Notes: a model not told the origin generated them from the letters alone. Counted from the stretch's first letter, positions 8,106 through 17,349 are shown. The stretch: 64,000 bases of DNA from Clostridiales bacterium (GCA_021204045.1 JAJQAA010000044.1:1-64000); one strand, 5' to 3'. Made by a program: numbers and translations.

Positions 8106-8984
8106 TTGAAACGACGATTCCTTGCTCTTATGATGGTATTTTTCGCGGCGGTATTTCTGGTAAGCGGGTTTCTTTTGGCGAGGACGCTGATGCAGAACCG
8201 GCGTCAGGAAAAGATATTTCAGGAGATGATTGGTCTTTTTCCGGATACCGTTGATATGCTGCAGACTCCGTCAACGGAGGAGAGGGCAGCAGGGAGTCGC
8301 GATGGGGAAGATGCTGAGAGGACAGATACTAAGGAGGCAGATGCGGTTGTCCCCCTGAAGGAGCGGATTCCGCCGGAAGAGTGGAAAGCCCGCTGGGAGG
8401 AGGCCGCGAAGGAGCGCTTTCCGATTTATCAGAGACTGACGGAGGGGAATCCGGATATCGTCGGCTGGGTGCGGATTGTGGATACAGCGATCGACTATCC
8501 GGTATGCCAGACGCCGCAGGATCCGGAGTATTACCTGCACCGGGACGTCAACGGGGCGGACAGCAGCTACGGGACGCCGTTTCTGGACGCGGCCTGTTCT
8601 CTGGAAGATCCGCGCAGCAGCCTGCTGATTTACGGGCATCATATGAAGAACGGGCGGATGTTTGCCGCGCTGCAGAATTATACGGACGTATCCTTTTATC
8701 AGCAGCATCCCTATATCCAGTTTGATACGCTGACGGAGGCTGGAAGTTATGAGGTCGTAGCGGCGTTGAAGCTGGAAGCCGACGGGACGCAGGTACTGTG
8801 GCAGGATCTGCTTTTTCCGGCGGACGGAGAGAATTTTGCGTCGGCATGGGAAAGCATCTGCAGCAATGTTTTTTACAATATTGGTGTCGGGGTTTCCATG
8901 GAGGACGAGCTTCTGGCGCTGGTTACCTGTGAGTATACGCTGCAAAATGGGCGGCTGATGGTGATTGCGCGGAGAATTTTCTGA
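8106..8984 (+). CDS. Class B-like sortase
   Basis: The 292-residue transpeptidase has an N-terminal membrane anchor (residues about 5-28), a charged linker, and a catalytic domain. The catalytic histidine lies in YGHHMKNG, the cysteine in LVTCEYT and the arginine in GRLMVIARR. The blocks NPDIVGWVRI and IDYPVC are typical of class B enzymes. The frame begins at a TTG with GAGGGAG upstream; the first ATG is several codons in and would clip the anchor. Its probable substrate is the LAKTG protein just upstream. Class B sortases normally recognise NPQTN-like or (S/P)PxTG signals, so the pairing is unusual. Confidence 0.85.
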   Translation: MKRRFLALMMVFFAAVFLVSGFLLARTLMQNRRQEKIFQEMIGLFPDTVDMLQTPSTEERAAGSRDGEDAERTDTKEADAVVPLKERIPPEEWKARWEEAAKERFPIYQRLTEGNPDIVGWVRIVDTAIDYPVCQTPQDPEYYLHRDVNGADSSYGTPFLDAACSLEDPRSSLLIYGHHMKNGRMFAALQNYTDVSFYQQHPYIQFDTLTEAGSYEVVAALKLEADGTQVLWQDLLFPADGENFASAWESICSNVFYNIGVGVSMEDELLALVTCEYTLQNGRLMVIARRIF

Positions 8985-9016
8985 GATAAGGGGCAGGAAG
9001 ATCTGCATATAAAACA

Positions 9017-9045
9017 GGGGCAGGGAAACCTGCCCCGAAATTTTC
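9017..9045 (+). terminator. Intrinsic terminator after the sortase gene
   Basis: GGGGCAGG and CCTGCCCC form an 8-bp stem around a GAAA tetraloop (9017-9036), followed by GAAATTTT. Confidence 0.75.
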
Positions 9046-9055
9046 ACTTTAAATT

Positions 9056-10072
9056 TTAAATTTCTGTAGTGACATGCGTATACATTTTCCGGACGTCATC
9101 GTTCATGCCTGTCGGTACAAGCTTAATCTCCGGATGTTCATTCGCAAAGACAACAAACAGCTGGTGGGCAAATCCCTGCCCCATCCATTTCACGCCATCG
9201 AAATCAATATCCACCTCCTGGAATCTTTCGAGGCGGTTGCACACACGTTTTGCCTGTGAACGGGATACCGGAGATGAATCAAAAATATTTTTCATCGGGA
9301 TGGTTGTTTTAACAAAACCGCCGTCCGGGTCAGCGTATAAATCAAAAACCTCACGGCTTTCTTTATGTGTAAAATTAGAGAGCGACATAAACACACAGGT
9401 ACCAACCGTTTCCCTTGCAGCGATATCTTTGGTTGCAGAGCTGTCATATTTATTAATGGTAAAAATTTTCCCTCCGGATATAATATAAAAATTATCCATC
9501 ATTTTAGAAGTAAAAAAAATCCCCTCGCCGGAATGGTTTTTGGTATCTGTTGTAAGCTTCCCTTTAAAAAGTTCGCAAATTGCATCTTCAATCGTCCCAA
9601 AGTGGAAATGATCCTGAATTTTTTTAAAAATACCAATACCGTCATCCTCAACCATAACGGTTGTTTTCAGGTAATCTTGTTCAATATGGATAGTAAGGTT
9701 TTCAGCATTGGAATGGTCCATGACATTATTAATCATTTCACTGAAAGCATAAGTCCAGATATCCTGTACATTAGCTGGCAGATGTTTCATGTGTTGCGAT
9801 AAACAGGTATCATAAGCATACATATCGGAAAGCAGTTCCCCGCTGCTTCTTTTTAAATGATAATCATATACCTGCCTAACAAGTTCGTACTGATTGCGTT
9901 TCATCCTTCGGATTACGTCATGCTCGACCAATTCGTTAATATATCGGTGTACCGTATTTTGGTTAATGCAAAAATTATCAGAAACAGCCTTTGAAATACT
10001 GCTGTCACCCTGGTCTATCTTTTCCAAAAGATAAATGATTATGGAAATTTTCTTATCCTGGTCAAAGCGCAT
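9056..10072 (-). CDS. HTH + GHKL ATPase + STAS-like (DUF4325) regulator
   Basis: The 338-residue protein joins three parts. Residues 1-65 look like a winged helix-turn-helix (ISKAVSDNFCINQNTVHRYI). Residues about 95-230 are a GHKL ATPase with N box EMINNVMDH, G1 box DDGIGIF and G2 box GEGIF. Residues about 265-335 match the STAS-like DUF4325 fold, with DFDGVKWMGQGFAHQ. This is the SpoIIAB/SpoIIAA kind of pairing in one chain, with a DNA-binding head. The position of the SpoIIAA phospho-serine is not serine here. The gene is noticeably AT-richer than its neighbours, which suggests transfer. A consensus promoter with a palindromic spacer precedes it. Its function is unknown; it may be a self-contained switch regulator. 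Confidence 0.7.
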   Translation of the reverse strand: MRFDQDKKISIIIYLLEKIDQGDSSISKAVSDNFCINQNTVHRYINELVEHDVIRRMKRNQYELVRQVYDYHLKRSSGELLSDMYAYDTCLSQHMKHLPANVQDIWTYAFSEMINNVMDHSNAENLTIHIEQDYLKTTVMVEDDGIGIFKKIQDHFHFGTIEDAICELFKGKLTTDTKNHSGEGIFFTSKMMDNFYIISGGKIFTINKYDSSATKDIAARETVGTCVFMSLSNFTHKESREVFDLYADPDGGFVKTTIPMKNIFDSSPVSRSQAKRVCNRLERFQEVDIDFDGVKWMGQGFAHQLFVVFANEHPEIKLVPTGMNDDVRKMYTHVTTEI

Positions 10073-10128
10073 ATATTCTTACCTCGCTGTCACGGTATTT
10101 GTTACTAAAATTCATTATTTCCACTGAC

Positions 10129-10157
10129 ATTATAAATTGGGTTACCCTTTCTGTCAA
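10129..10157 (-). promoter_or_regulatory. Consensus sigma-A promoter with palindromic spacer
   Basis: Read on the minus strand, TTGACA and TATAAT (10129-10134) match consensus with a 17-bp spacer. The spacer contains the palindrome GGGTAACCC, a likely operator, possibly for the encoded HTH protein itself. Three AAGAATA-type boxes lie further upstream (about 10160-10215). The leader to the ATG at 10072 is about 50 nt. Confidence 0.75.
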
Positions 10158-10394
10158 CTATTATTCTTTTTGGACGTTTATAATATTCTTTTTAAAATTA
10201 AAATTATTCTTCTAAAAAATCATGAAAGCGAATATCGCTGTCCACAGCCCTGTTCGTCTGGATCCATTTACAATTGAGTATATTGTTTTTAAATTATGGT
10301 TGCGATAAAATTTGATAATCTCGAATGATCCGATATTAAGAGTATCCCGGCAGAAAGAATCTGCCGGTGGTGTGGTGCCGGAAACGTTCCGGCA
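10158..10394. repeat. AT-rich intergenic stretch ending in two CCGG hairpins
   Basis: No gene was seen here. The right part holds two adjacent hairpins, CCGGCAGA/TCTGCCGG (10347-10367) and TGCCGGAA/TTCCGGCA (about 10376-10394), which share the CCGGCA core. They sit just past the stop of the Rpn remnant and may be its old terminator or a REP-like element. Confidence 0.45.
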
Positions 10395-10396
10395 GA

Positions 10397-10945
10397 TCAG
10401 GCATTTGAGGCTTCACAGGCATCACCGATGATGTGATACTGCGCGAGCATTTCTTCTACAAATCCCTCATCTTCTGCCAGCCGCGGGATCTCAGCCGTCC
10501 GGTCATCCGCGGTCATCGCGTTGATCAGCGTCAAAAGCCTGCTCTGGCCTTCCGCCAGACCTTCCGCATGGCCCTCTATGCGGCCTTCCCTGCGTTCTTC
10601 ATCCAATAGTTCCCCAAACGTCATGTAGCGTCCCTCCATCCTTCGGTCATGTTTAATCTGGCTGATCCTTTCGTGCAGGTGCCTGAGGAAACCGTCATCC
10701 GGGCTTTCCGGGAGTTCGGCTTTTTCGACATAATGCAGGAAGTCGACCAGTTCCCTGGGCACTTCCTCCGGATTTTTCCCCTTGACATTCAGGAAAATCT
10801 TGCACGTCCCGTCTCCCGGCAGATCCCCGTCCTCCAGGCATTTTTCCCGGTAGGTATAGCAGTACCGGCCTCTCCCAAACGGATCAAACATACAGATAAA
10901 GATCACGTAGCTCTCTGGAAGAGCGGTAAACTCTGCTCTCGAAAT
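10397..10945 (-). pseudogene. C-terminal remnant of an Rpn-family nuclease/transposase-like gene
   Basis: The frame encodes the second half of an Rpn (PD-(D/E)XK recombination-promoting nuclease) protein: LPESYVIFICMFDPFGRGRY, CLEDGDLPGDGTCKIFLN and a C-terminal E/G-rich helix with repeated EGHAEGLAEGQ units. The in-frame sequence SRAEFTALPES is still family-like but begins right after the stop of the UPF0210 gene, and the catalytic N-terminal half is missing. The only in-frame starts lie inside the conserved domain. It is therefore a truncated, non-functional copy. Confidence 0.7.
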
Positions 10946-10947
10946 GT

Positions 10948-12312
10948 TTAATTTTTAAAGCTGTGGATCGGCGCGGGGATCCGTCCGCCGCGGTCGACGA
11001 AACGTGCGCAGGAGTACGGATTGACCGGCATAACCGGCGCGTGACCGAGCAGGCCGCCGAACTCGACCGAGTCGCCCACAGACTTGCCGATCACCGGGAT
11101 CAGGCGCACGGCGGTCGTCTTCTGGTTGACCATGCCGATCGCCGCCTCGTCGGCAATGATGCCGGCGATCGTCGTCTCTGAGGTGTCGCCGGGGATCGCG
11201 ATCATGTCGAGGCCGACGGAGCAGACGCAGGTCATCGCCTCGAGCTTTTCGATGGTCAGCGCGCCGATCGCTGCCGCATCGATCATTCCCTGATCCTCGC
11301 TGACCGGGATGAATGCGCCGCTTAAACCGCCGACGTAGGAGGAGGCCATGACGCCGCCTTTTTTGACCTGGTCATTCAGCATTGCCAGCGCCGCGGTTGT
11401 GCCCGGCGCGCCGACCTTCTCCAGACCGATTTCCTCGAGAATCTCAGCGACGCTATCGCCTACTGCGGGCGTCGGCGCGAGGGAGAGGTCGATGATGCCG
11501 AAGGGCACGTTAAGCCGCCGGGACGCTTCCTGGGCCACAAGCTGGCCGACCCGCGTGATTTTGAAGGCGGTGCGCTTGATCGTCTCGCAGAGCACCTCGA
11601 AATTTTCGCCGCGTGCTTTCTCTAACGCTACCTTCACTACGCCGGGGCCGCTGACGCCGACGTTGATGATCGCGTCCGCCTCCGTGACGCCGTGAAACGC
11701 GCCTGCCATGAAGGGGTTGTCGTCCGGGGCGTTGCAGAAGACCACAAGCTTCGCGCAGCCCAGGGAATCGTTCTCTTTTGTAGCTTTGGCGGTATCCAGT
11801 ACAATCCGTCCCATCAGGCGCACCGCGTCCATGTTGAGACCGGTTTTGGTGGAGCCGACATTGACCGAACTGCACACGCGCTCGGTATCAGCCAGTGCCT
11901 GGGGGATCGAGAGAATCAGGTTTTTGTCCGCGGTCGTCATGCCCTTAGATACCAGGGCGGAGTAGCCGCCGATGAAATTGACCCCGACCTCCTTAGCCGC
12001 CTGGTCGAGCGTGCGCGCGATCGTGACGAAATCCTCCGGTGTTTTGCAGGCGCAGCCGCCGATCAGCGCGATCGGCGTCACGGAGATGCGCTTGTTGACG
12101 ATCGGCACGCCGAAATCCCGGGCGATGGCTTCTCCGGTCGGCACCAGGTCGCGCGCGCAGGTGGTGATCTTGTGATATATCTTTTCGTTGAGCGCGGCCA
12201 GATTGCTGTCGCAGCAGTCCAGCAGGCTGATGCCCATGGTGATCGTGCGCACGTCCAGTTTTTCGTGCTCGATCATGTTGTTGGTCTCAATGACTTCAAA
12301 TAAATTCAGCAT
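10948..12312 (-). CDS. UPF0210 (PFL/DUF711) family protein
   Basis: The 454-residue protein belongs to a conserved family of uncertain function that is nearly always encoded beside a small ACT-domain protein, as here. It starts [20 protein letters not shown] and contains glycine-rich segments such as [11 protein letters not shown] and [11 protein letters not shown]. The ATG follows AAAGGCGGG. It lies 15 bp after the ACT gene, in the same transcription unit. Length and ends agree with the family. The ACT partner suggests amino acid or small-molecule sensing, but the reaction is unknown. Confidence 0.85.
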   Translation of the reverse strand: MLNLFEVIETNNMIEHEKLDVRTITMGISLLDCCDSNLAALNEKIYHKITTCARDLVPTGEAIARDFGVPIVNKRISVTPIALIGGCACKTPEDFVTIARTLDQAAKEVGVNFIGGYSALVSKGMTTADKNLILSIPQALADTERVCSSVNVGSTKTGLNMDAVRLMGRIVLDTAKATKENDSLGCAKLVVFCNAPDDNPFMAGAFHGVTEADAIINVGVSGPGVVKVALEKARGENFEVLCETIKRTAFKITRVGQLVAQEASRRLNVPFGIIDLSLAPTPAVGDSVAEILEEIGLEKVGAPGTTAALAMLNDQVKKGGVMASSYVGGLSGAFIPVSEDQGMIDAAAIGALTIEKLEAMTCVCSVGLDMIAIPGDTSETTIAGIIADEAAIGMVNQKTTAVRLIPVIGKSVGDSVEFGGLLGHAPVMPVNPYSCARFVDRGGRIPAPIHSFKN

Positions 12313-12327
12313 TTATCGTCCCGCCTT

Positions 12328-12600
12328 TCAGATCCGGTGCATCTTGGTGAAAATTTCCTCGCGCTGGCACTTGACCGCCACGCCGATTTCCTCGCCGATG
12401 TGCCGCAGGGATTCGGAAATCTCGTCGAAGCCGACCGTCGCGTTGTTGATATCGGCGATCATCATCATATTGAAATACTCCTGCACGATCGTCTGGGAGA
12501 TGTCGAGGACATTGACCTGATGCTCCGCGAGATAGGTGCATACTCTGGCGATGATGCCAACCGTATCTTTGCCCACTACGGTAATGATAATCTTGTTCAT
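12328..12600 (-). CDS. ACT domain protein (UPF0237 family)
   Basis: The 90-residue protein is a single ACT domain of the UPF0237 type, with IITVVGKDTVGIIARVCTYL at the N-terminus and ISQTIVQEYFNMMMIAD in the middle. ACT domains bind amino acids or other small ligands. The start used is the internal ATG at 12600 (MNKIIITVVG), preceded by AAAGGCGG; the longer frame adds 16 non-conserved residues. It precedes the UPF0210 gene and is probably its regulatory partner. Confidence 0.85.
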   Translation of the reverse strand: MNKIIITVVGKDTVGIIARVCTYLAEHQVNVLDISQTIVQEYFNMMMIADINNATVGFDEISESLRHIGEEIGVAVKCQREEIFTKMHRI

Positions 12601-12660
12601 ATTCGTTTCCGCCTTTCTGTAAGGATTGTGTTTTGGGATATTTTCCACATGATCGTGTTT

Positions 12661-13458
12661 CTATAAATTAATAATCTGCGATACGCGGTCGCGCCCGGCC
12701 ACGGAAATGGAAAAGTCTGAGGCGTGGTAGGGCGTGTCGCCCTGGTCGATTTCCAGCCGTACGGTCTCGTAGGCGAGAGCCTCGTAATTGTTTTCTTTGC
12801 TCAAATGTCCCAGCAGGACATATCTCAGATGGTCGTGCAGCAGGCAGTTGAGCAGCCGTCCGGCGTTCTCATTGGAAAGATGGCCGTGGTCGCCGAGGAT
12901 CCGCTGCTTCAAAAAATAGGGATAGGGACCGGCCTGCAGCATATGGACGTCGTGATTGGCTTCGAGCAGGATGGCGTCAAGCCCCTGCAGGTGGTCGATC
13001 ACATACTGGTCATAATGTCCCATATCCGTGGCGACAGCGACCTGCGTCCTGCCGTTGCGGACGCGGTAGGCGACCGGGTTGGCCGCGTCGTGGTCGATGG
13101 AAAAGGGCAGGAGCGTCAGGTCGCCGATGGAAAATTCCACGTCCGGCAGTACCGCGTGAAGCAGCGCCGGGTCGATCTCGCCGAGACTGCTCGCGGCTGT
13201 GATTTCCTCCAGAGTTTCCTGCGTGCCGTAAATCGGCAGCCCGCGGCGACGTGCCAGGACGCCAAGTGCGCGGATATGGTCGGAATGCTCGTGTGTGATG
13301 ACGACGGCGTCGATCTCGCTGCTTTTGATGCCAATTTCATTTAACCCCTGCTCGATTCGTTTGTTGCTGATCCCGGCGTCCACCAGGATGTGCGTATGTT
13401 CGGAACCTATGTAAGTACAGTTGCCGCTGCTGCCGCTCGCGATACTGACCAGTCTCAT
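12661..13458 (-). CDS. walJ: Metallo-beta-lactamase-fold hydrolase, WalJ/YycJ-like
   Basis: The 265-residue protein begins MRLVSIASGSSGNCTYIGSE, typical of the YycJ/WalJ branch. The metal motif is THEHSDH, with later ligands at ATDMGH and GHLSNEN. YycJ proteins are nuclease-like hydrolases, often linked to the WalRK system and implicated in DNA repair; here the gene is not next to walRK. A strong AAGGAG site precedes the ATG. Its neighbours are the ACT gene downstream and the DUF523-CoaE fusion upstream. Confidence 0.8.
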   Translation of the reverse strand: MRLVSIASGSSGNCTYIGSEHTHILVDAGISNKRIEQGLNEIGIKSSEIDAVVITHEHSDHIRALGVLARRRGLPIYGTQETLEEITAASSLGEIDPALLHAVLPDVEFSIGDLTLLPFSIDHDAANPVAYRVRNGRTQVAVATDMGHYDQYVIDHLQGLDAILLEANHDVHMLQAGPYPYFLKQRILGDHGHLSNENAGRLLNCLLHDHLRYVLLGHLSKENNYEALAYETVRLEIDQGDTPYHASDFSISVAGRDRVSQIINL

Positions 13459-13489
13459 GGGAATTCTCCTTGTTGCCGGAAAGGAATTT

Positions 13490-14578
13490 TCAGTCCAGCC
13501 CCTCTCCCAGCAGCTTTTTTAGTTGTGCGTAAGTCTCTGCGATGGAGCCGCCGTTGTCGATCACCTGATCGGCCAGCTGCCGGAAGCTTTCGCGGTCACG
13601 CTGGCCGCGCATGATGTCCAGGCATTTTTCGCGGGAGTAGCCGCGGCTTTCCATCAGGCGCGCGATCCTTGTTTCGTCATCGGCGTCGACGAACCAGAGC
13701 TCGTCGACGTAATGACGGCTTTCCTCATCAAACAGCGCCGCTTCGACCGCGATGAGCTGCGCCCGGCTTGCGTGTACCCGGCGCTGGATCTCGGTCCAGG
13801 TCAGTGGATGGATGGCCTCGTTCACCTTCGTGAGCGCCGTCTCGTCGGCAAAGATTCGCGCCGCGAAAGCCGGTCGGTTTAATTTCCCGTCCGCGTCCAA
13901 TATTCCTTCGCCGAACAGCGCGACCAGCCGCCGCAGTCCTTCCTGACCCGGCGCCTCAAGCTCTGCCGCGATTTCATCCGCGCGCAGAATCTCGGCGTCA
14001 AATTCTTCCTGCAGCAGGTCGAGCACCCGGCTTTTTCCGGCTCCGACGCCGCCGGTCAGGCCAATGACCCGTTTGATCAGATGATAGTCCGCGAGCGCTT
14101 CCGCCACGTCGCTCTCCCCAAACACCGCAATCCCCGCGCTTTTTAAGAGAGCGGCGGCTACGCCATCCCCGGGAATCTGCGTGTGCGTGAAGCTGCCGTC
14201 GTAGATACGGCCGCAGCCGCAGGAAGGGCTGCGCTCCTTGAGTACCGCCAGACGGCAGCCAAAGCGCCGCGCAAGCTCCACAGACTCTTTTGCCCCGCGC
14301 GCATAGGCAGCTGTCACATCCGTGCCGTCCTGCATCATGACTCTGCCGTCCGCCTGGATCTCCGACGGACAGCGTGGAGTCGGCAGGCCGCCAAGAATCT
14401 CCGGACAGACCGGGATGAGCTCGGCCCGGCGCGCAAGCGCCGCTACGGTCTCGTTCCATTCGCCGCCGCCATTGTAGCGGCAGTGGACGCCCAGCAGACA
14501 GGCGCTGACGAGGACGGCCGGGCGGGCGTCGCGCGGTTCGGATTGAAGGAGCGCGGTGAGTTCTGTTTTGGTTTCCAT
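13490..14578 (-). CDS. coaE: DUF523 - dephospho-CoA kinase fusion
   Basis: The 362-residue protein has two domains. Residues about 20-165 are DUF523 (YbbK-like), with cysteine motifs VSACLLGVHCRYNGG and ERSPSCGCG. Residues about 170-362 are dephospho-CoA kinase, with P-loop GLTGGVGAGKS, HPLTW and EAALFDEESRHYVDELWFVD. The kinase adds the 3'-phosphate that completes coenzyme A. DUF523 proteins include a proposed thiouracil desulfidase. The start at 14578 follows AAAGGA; another ATG at 14611 overlaps the polA stop but lacks a ribosome binding site. CoaE lies next to polA in many Firmicutes; the DUF523 fusion is the unusual part. Confidence 0.8.
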   Translation of the reverse strand: METKTELTALLQSEPRDARPAVLVSACLLGVHCRYNGGGEWNETVAALARRAELIPVCPEILGGLPTPRCPSEIQADGRVMMQDGTDVTAAYARGAKESVELARRFGCRLAVLKERSPSCGCGRIYDGSFTHTQIPGDGVAAALLKSAGIAVFGESDVAEALADYHLIKRVIGLTGGVGAGKSRVLDLLQEEFDAEILRADEIAAELEAPGQEGLRRLVALFGEGILDADGKLNRPAFAARIFADETALTKVNEAIHPLTWTEIQRRVHASRAQLIAVEAALFDEESRHYVDELWFVDADDETRIARLMESRGYSREKCLDIMRGQRDRESFRQLADQVIDNGGSIAETYAQLKKLLGEGLD

Positions 14579-14607
14579 TGTGAGTTCCTTTTGTCTCGAA
14601 TCAAACG

Positions 14608-17253
14608 TCATTTGGCATCAAACCAGGTCGCGCCGCTGTGGGCTTCGACCTCGAGCGTTACGCGTAGCTGCGCCGCGCCGCACATTTTTTCTACCAGCAG
14701 GGTCTGTACCACGTCCAGCTCGTCTTTCCAGGTTTCCACGAGCAGTTCGTCGTGTACCTGCAGTACGACGCGGGAGCGCATGCCCCGGCTGCGCAGCTCG
14801 CGGTCGACCGCGGTCATCGCGAGCTTCATGATGTCCGCAGCCGTTCCTTGGATCGGCGAGTTCATTGCCACGCGCTCACCAAACTGCCGCTGCGCGAAGT
14901 TTGAGGATTTGAGCTCCGGAATGGGCCGACGCCGCCCGTAGAGGCTGGTGACGTATCCCTGGCTTTTTCCCTGCTCCACCTGGGCGTCCAGATAGGCTTT
15001 GACGCCGGGGTAGGTCTCAAAATACTGGTCAATGTAGGCTATCGCTTCCTTGCGCGAGATGCTCAAGCCCTCGCTTAATCCGAAGGCGCTGATACCGTAG
15101 ACGATACCGAAATTGACAGCTTTGGCGTTGCGCCGCTGCAGGGGCGTCACCTCGTCGATGGGAACACCGAAAACCTGGGAGGCGGTCATCGCGTGGATGT
15201 CCTCCGCGTTTGCGTAGGCTGCGATCAGGTGCTCGTCGCCGGACATGTGGGCGAGAATGCGCAGTTCGATCTGCGAGTAATCCGCGTCCACAAATACAAA
15301 GCCGTCTTCGGGGACGAAAACTTTGCGTATCTCCCGGCCCAGCGCGATGCGTACCGGGATGTTCTGAAGGTTTGGCTCCGTGCTGCTGATGCGGCCGGTC
15401 GCGGTGATCATCTGGTTGAACGTGCCGTGAATGCGCTCGTCTGCGCCGATGTAGGCGGCCAGCCCCTCCGCGTAGGTCGAGTTGAGCTTGGCAAGCTGCC
15501 GATAGTCGAGGATTTTCTGTACAATTGGGTAATCCGGCGCGAGCTTTTCCAGCACGCCGGCCGCTGTCGAGTAGCCGGTCTTGGTCTTCTTGCCGTGCGG
15601 CAGCTTCATGCGGTCGAAGAGAATTTCGCCGAGCTGCTTCGGGGAATTGATGTTGAACGGACCTTCGGCCAGCTCGTAGATCTCTTTTTCCAGCTGGGCG
15701 ATCTGCACACGTAGGTTTTCGCCATACTCCCAGAGCTGGGCGCGGTCAACGCGGATCCCCGCGGTCTCCATATGCGAGAGGCTGTAGACCAATGGCATCT
15801 CAAGCGTGAGGTAGAGCGTGAGCATCCCTGTCTCTTTCAGACGCGCCCAAAGCTTTGGCGCCGCTTTCCAGGCGACGTAGGCCATATAGCAGGCGCAGGT
15901 TACTGCTTTGTCCTCCCCCTCGGCCAGAGCCTCGCCGAGCGGGCGTTTGCCGAGCAGGTCTGCCTGGGACGGCACCGTCAGGCCGAGATAGTCGCGGGCG
16001 AGGTCATCGTAAGCGTAGGTATCCTTGAGCGGGTTGAGCAGGTAGGCGGCCAGGCTCCCGTCGAGCACCGGGCTGTCGTAGTCCAGCCCGAGTGCGGGAA
16101 GCTGTGGCTTCAGATCCAGGGTTATGGCTGCATCCGATAAGCTGCGCCCGTCCAGCAGGTCGCGCAGCTGCGTGTAGAGATCGCTGCTTGCGGTCACATC
16201 GCCCGCGAAAATCAGATAGATATCTTCCTCGCCAAAGCACAGGCTTAACCCCTGTACGCCGGCCGCGGAGAGAATCAGCTGAAAGCCCAGACGTTTTGCC
16301 TGCCGGGCTTTTGCAAAAATTTCCTCCGCACCCGTGGGATCCGCCACGGACCAGAAGTGCTCCTCGAGCGCGGCGGCATGATCCGCCTGCAAATCAAAAC
16401 GAGGCAGAATTGATTTGAATTCCAGACGTTTCATATATTCGTAGGCGGCCGGTGTGTAGAGATTTTCAATCCGGGCGTCCTCGTAGGAAAAATCGATCGG
16501 GCAGTTGATGCAGATCGTCGCCAGCTCCTTGCTCATCACGGCCATGTCGTAATGCTCGGCCAGCGCCTTCTGCGCCCGCGGCGGTCGCACCTCATCCAGA
16601 TGCGCCTGCACGTTCTCGATGCTCCCGTAGGCGGCGATCAGGCTGGTCGCCGTCTTCTCACCGATCGAGGGTACGCCGGGGATATTGTCGGAAGCATCGC
16701 CCATCAGCGCCTTGACGTCAATAAACTCCGCCGGTGTCACCTGGTACTCGCGTTTGACGTCCTCCGGATAATAATCCTTCACCTCAGTGCCGCTGCGCGT
16801 CGTCTTGGGGATGCGGATTTTGATGTGCTCATCGGCCAGCTGCAGCAGGTCACGGTCACCGGAGACGATGGAGACCTCGACGCCGTCCCCGGCGGTGCGT
16901 TTCGCCACGGTGCCGAGAATGTCGTCTGCCTCGTAACCGGGCAGCGCCATGATCGGTATGCCCATCGCCGTGAGTACATCCTTCATCAGCGGTACCTGCT
17001 CGGAGAGCTCCTGCGGCATCGGCTTGCGCGTCCCCTTGTACTCTGCGTAGCGCTTATGGCGGAAGGTCGGTTCTTTCCGGTCAAAGGCGACCGCCAGATG
17101 ATCCGCCTGCTCTTCCTCGAGAATTTTGAACATAATATTGAGGAACCCGTACACCGCGTTGGTGTGGAGCCCCTCCGAATTGGTCAGGTCCGGGATGCCG
17201 TAAAAGGCCCGGTTTAAAATGCTGTGTCCGTCAATCAGCACAAGCTTGTCCAT
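14608..17253 (-). CDS. polA: DNA polymerase I
   Basis: The 881-residue enzyme has an N-terminal 5'-3' exonuclease domain (KLVLIDGHSILNRAFYGIPD, GYEADDILGT, ALMGDASDNIPGVPSIGEKT), a middle domain and a C-terminal family A polymerase (DADYSQIELRILAHMSGD, RRNAKAVNFGIVYG, LQVHDELL). The middle domain lacks the acidic DxE residues of the 3'-5' proofreading site, so it is probably exonuclease-dead, as in many Gram-positive PolA proteins. The start at 17253 (MDKLVLIDGHS) lies 10 bp after AAGGAG; an ATG two codons earlier is also possible. It repairs DNA and removes Okazaki primers. Confidence 0.92.
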   Translation of the reverse strand: MDKLVLIDGHSILNRAFYGIPDLTNSEGLHTNAVYGFLNIMFKILEEEQADHLAVAFDRKEPTFRHKRYAEYKGTRKPMPQELSEQVPLMKDVLTAMGIPIMALPGYEADDILGTVAKRTAGDGVEVSIVSGDRDLLQLADEHIKIRIPKTTRSGTEVKDYYPEDVKREYQVTPAEFIDVKALMGDASDNIPGVPSIGEKTATSLIAAYGSIENVQAHLDEVRPPRAQKALAEHYDMAVMSKELATICINCPIDFSYEDARIENLYTPAAYEYMKRLEFKSILPRFDLQADHAAALEEHFWSVADPTGAEEIFAKARQAKRLGFQLILSAAGVQGLSLCFGEEDIYLIFAGDVTASSDLYTQLRDLLDGRSLSDAAITLDLKPQLPALGLDYDSPVLDGSLAAYLLNPLKDTYAYDDLARDYLGLTVPSQADLLGKRPLGEALAEGEDKAVTCACYMAYVAWKAAPKLWARLKETGMLTLYLTLEMPLVYSLSHMETAGIRVDRAQLWEYGENLRVQIAQLEKEIYELAEGPFNINSPKQLGEILFDRMKLPHGKKTKTGYSTAAGVLEKLAPDYPIVQKILDYRQLAKLNSTYAEGLAAYIGADERIHGTFNQMITATGRISSTEPNLQNIPVRIALGREIRKVFVPEDGFVFVDADYSQIELRILAHMSGDEHLIAAYANAEDIHAMTASQVFGVPIDEVTPLQRRNAKAVNFGIVYGISAFGLSEGLSISRKEAIAYIDQYFETYPGVKAYLDAQVEQGKSQGYVTSLYGRRRPIPELKSSNFAQRQFGERVAMNSPIQGTAADIMKLAMTAVDRELRSRGMRSRVVLQVHDELLVETWKDELDVVQTLLVEKMCGAAQLRVTLEVEAHSGATWFDAK

Positions 17254-17349
17254 GGTCATCGATCTCCTTATTATATGGCGTTCGCGGCGCACGGATGAGA
17301 CGTTCGCGCGGCCAGGGGCCCGGTTTGCATTACAGAAGTCTCATCCGTC

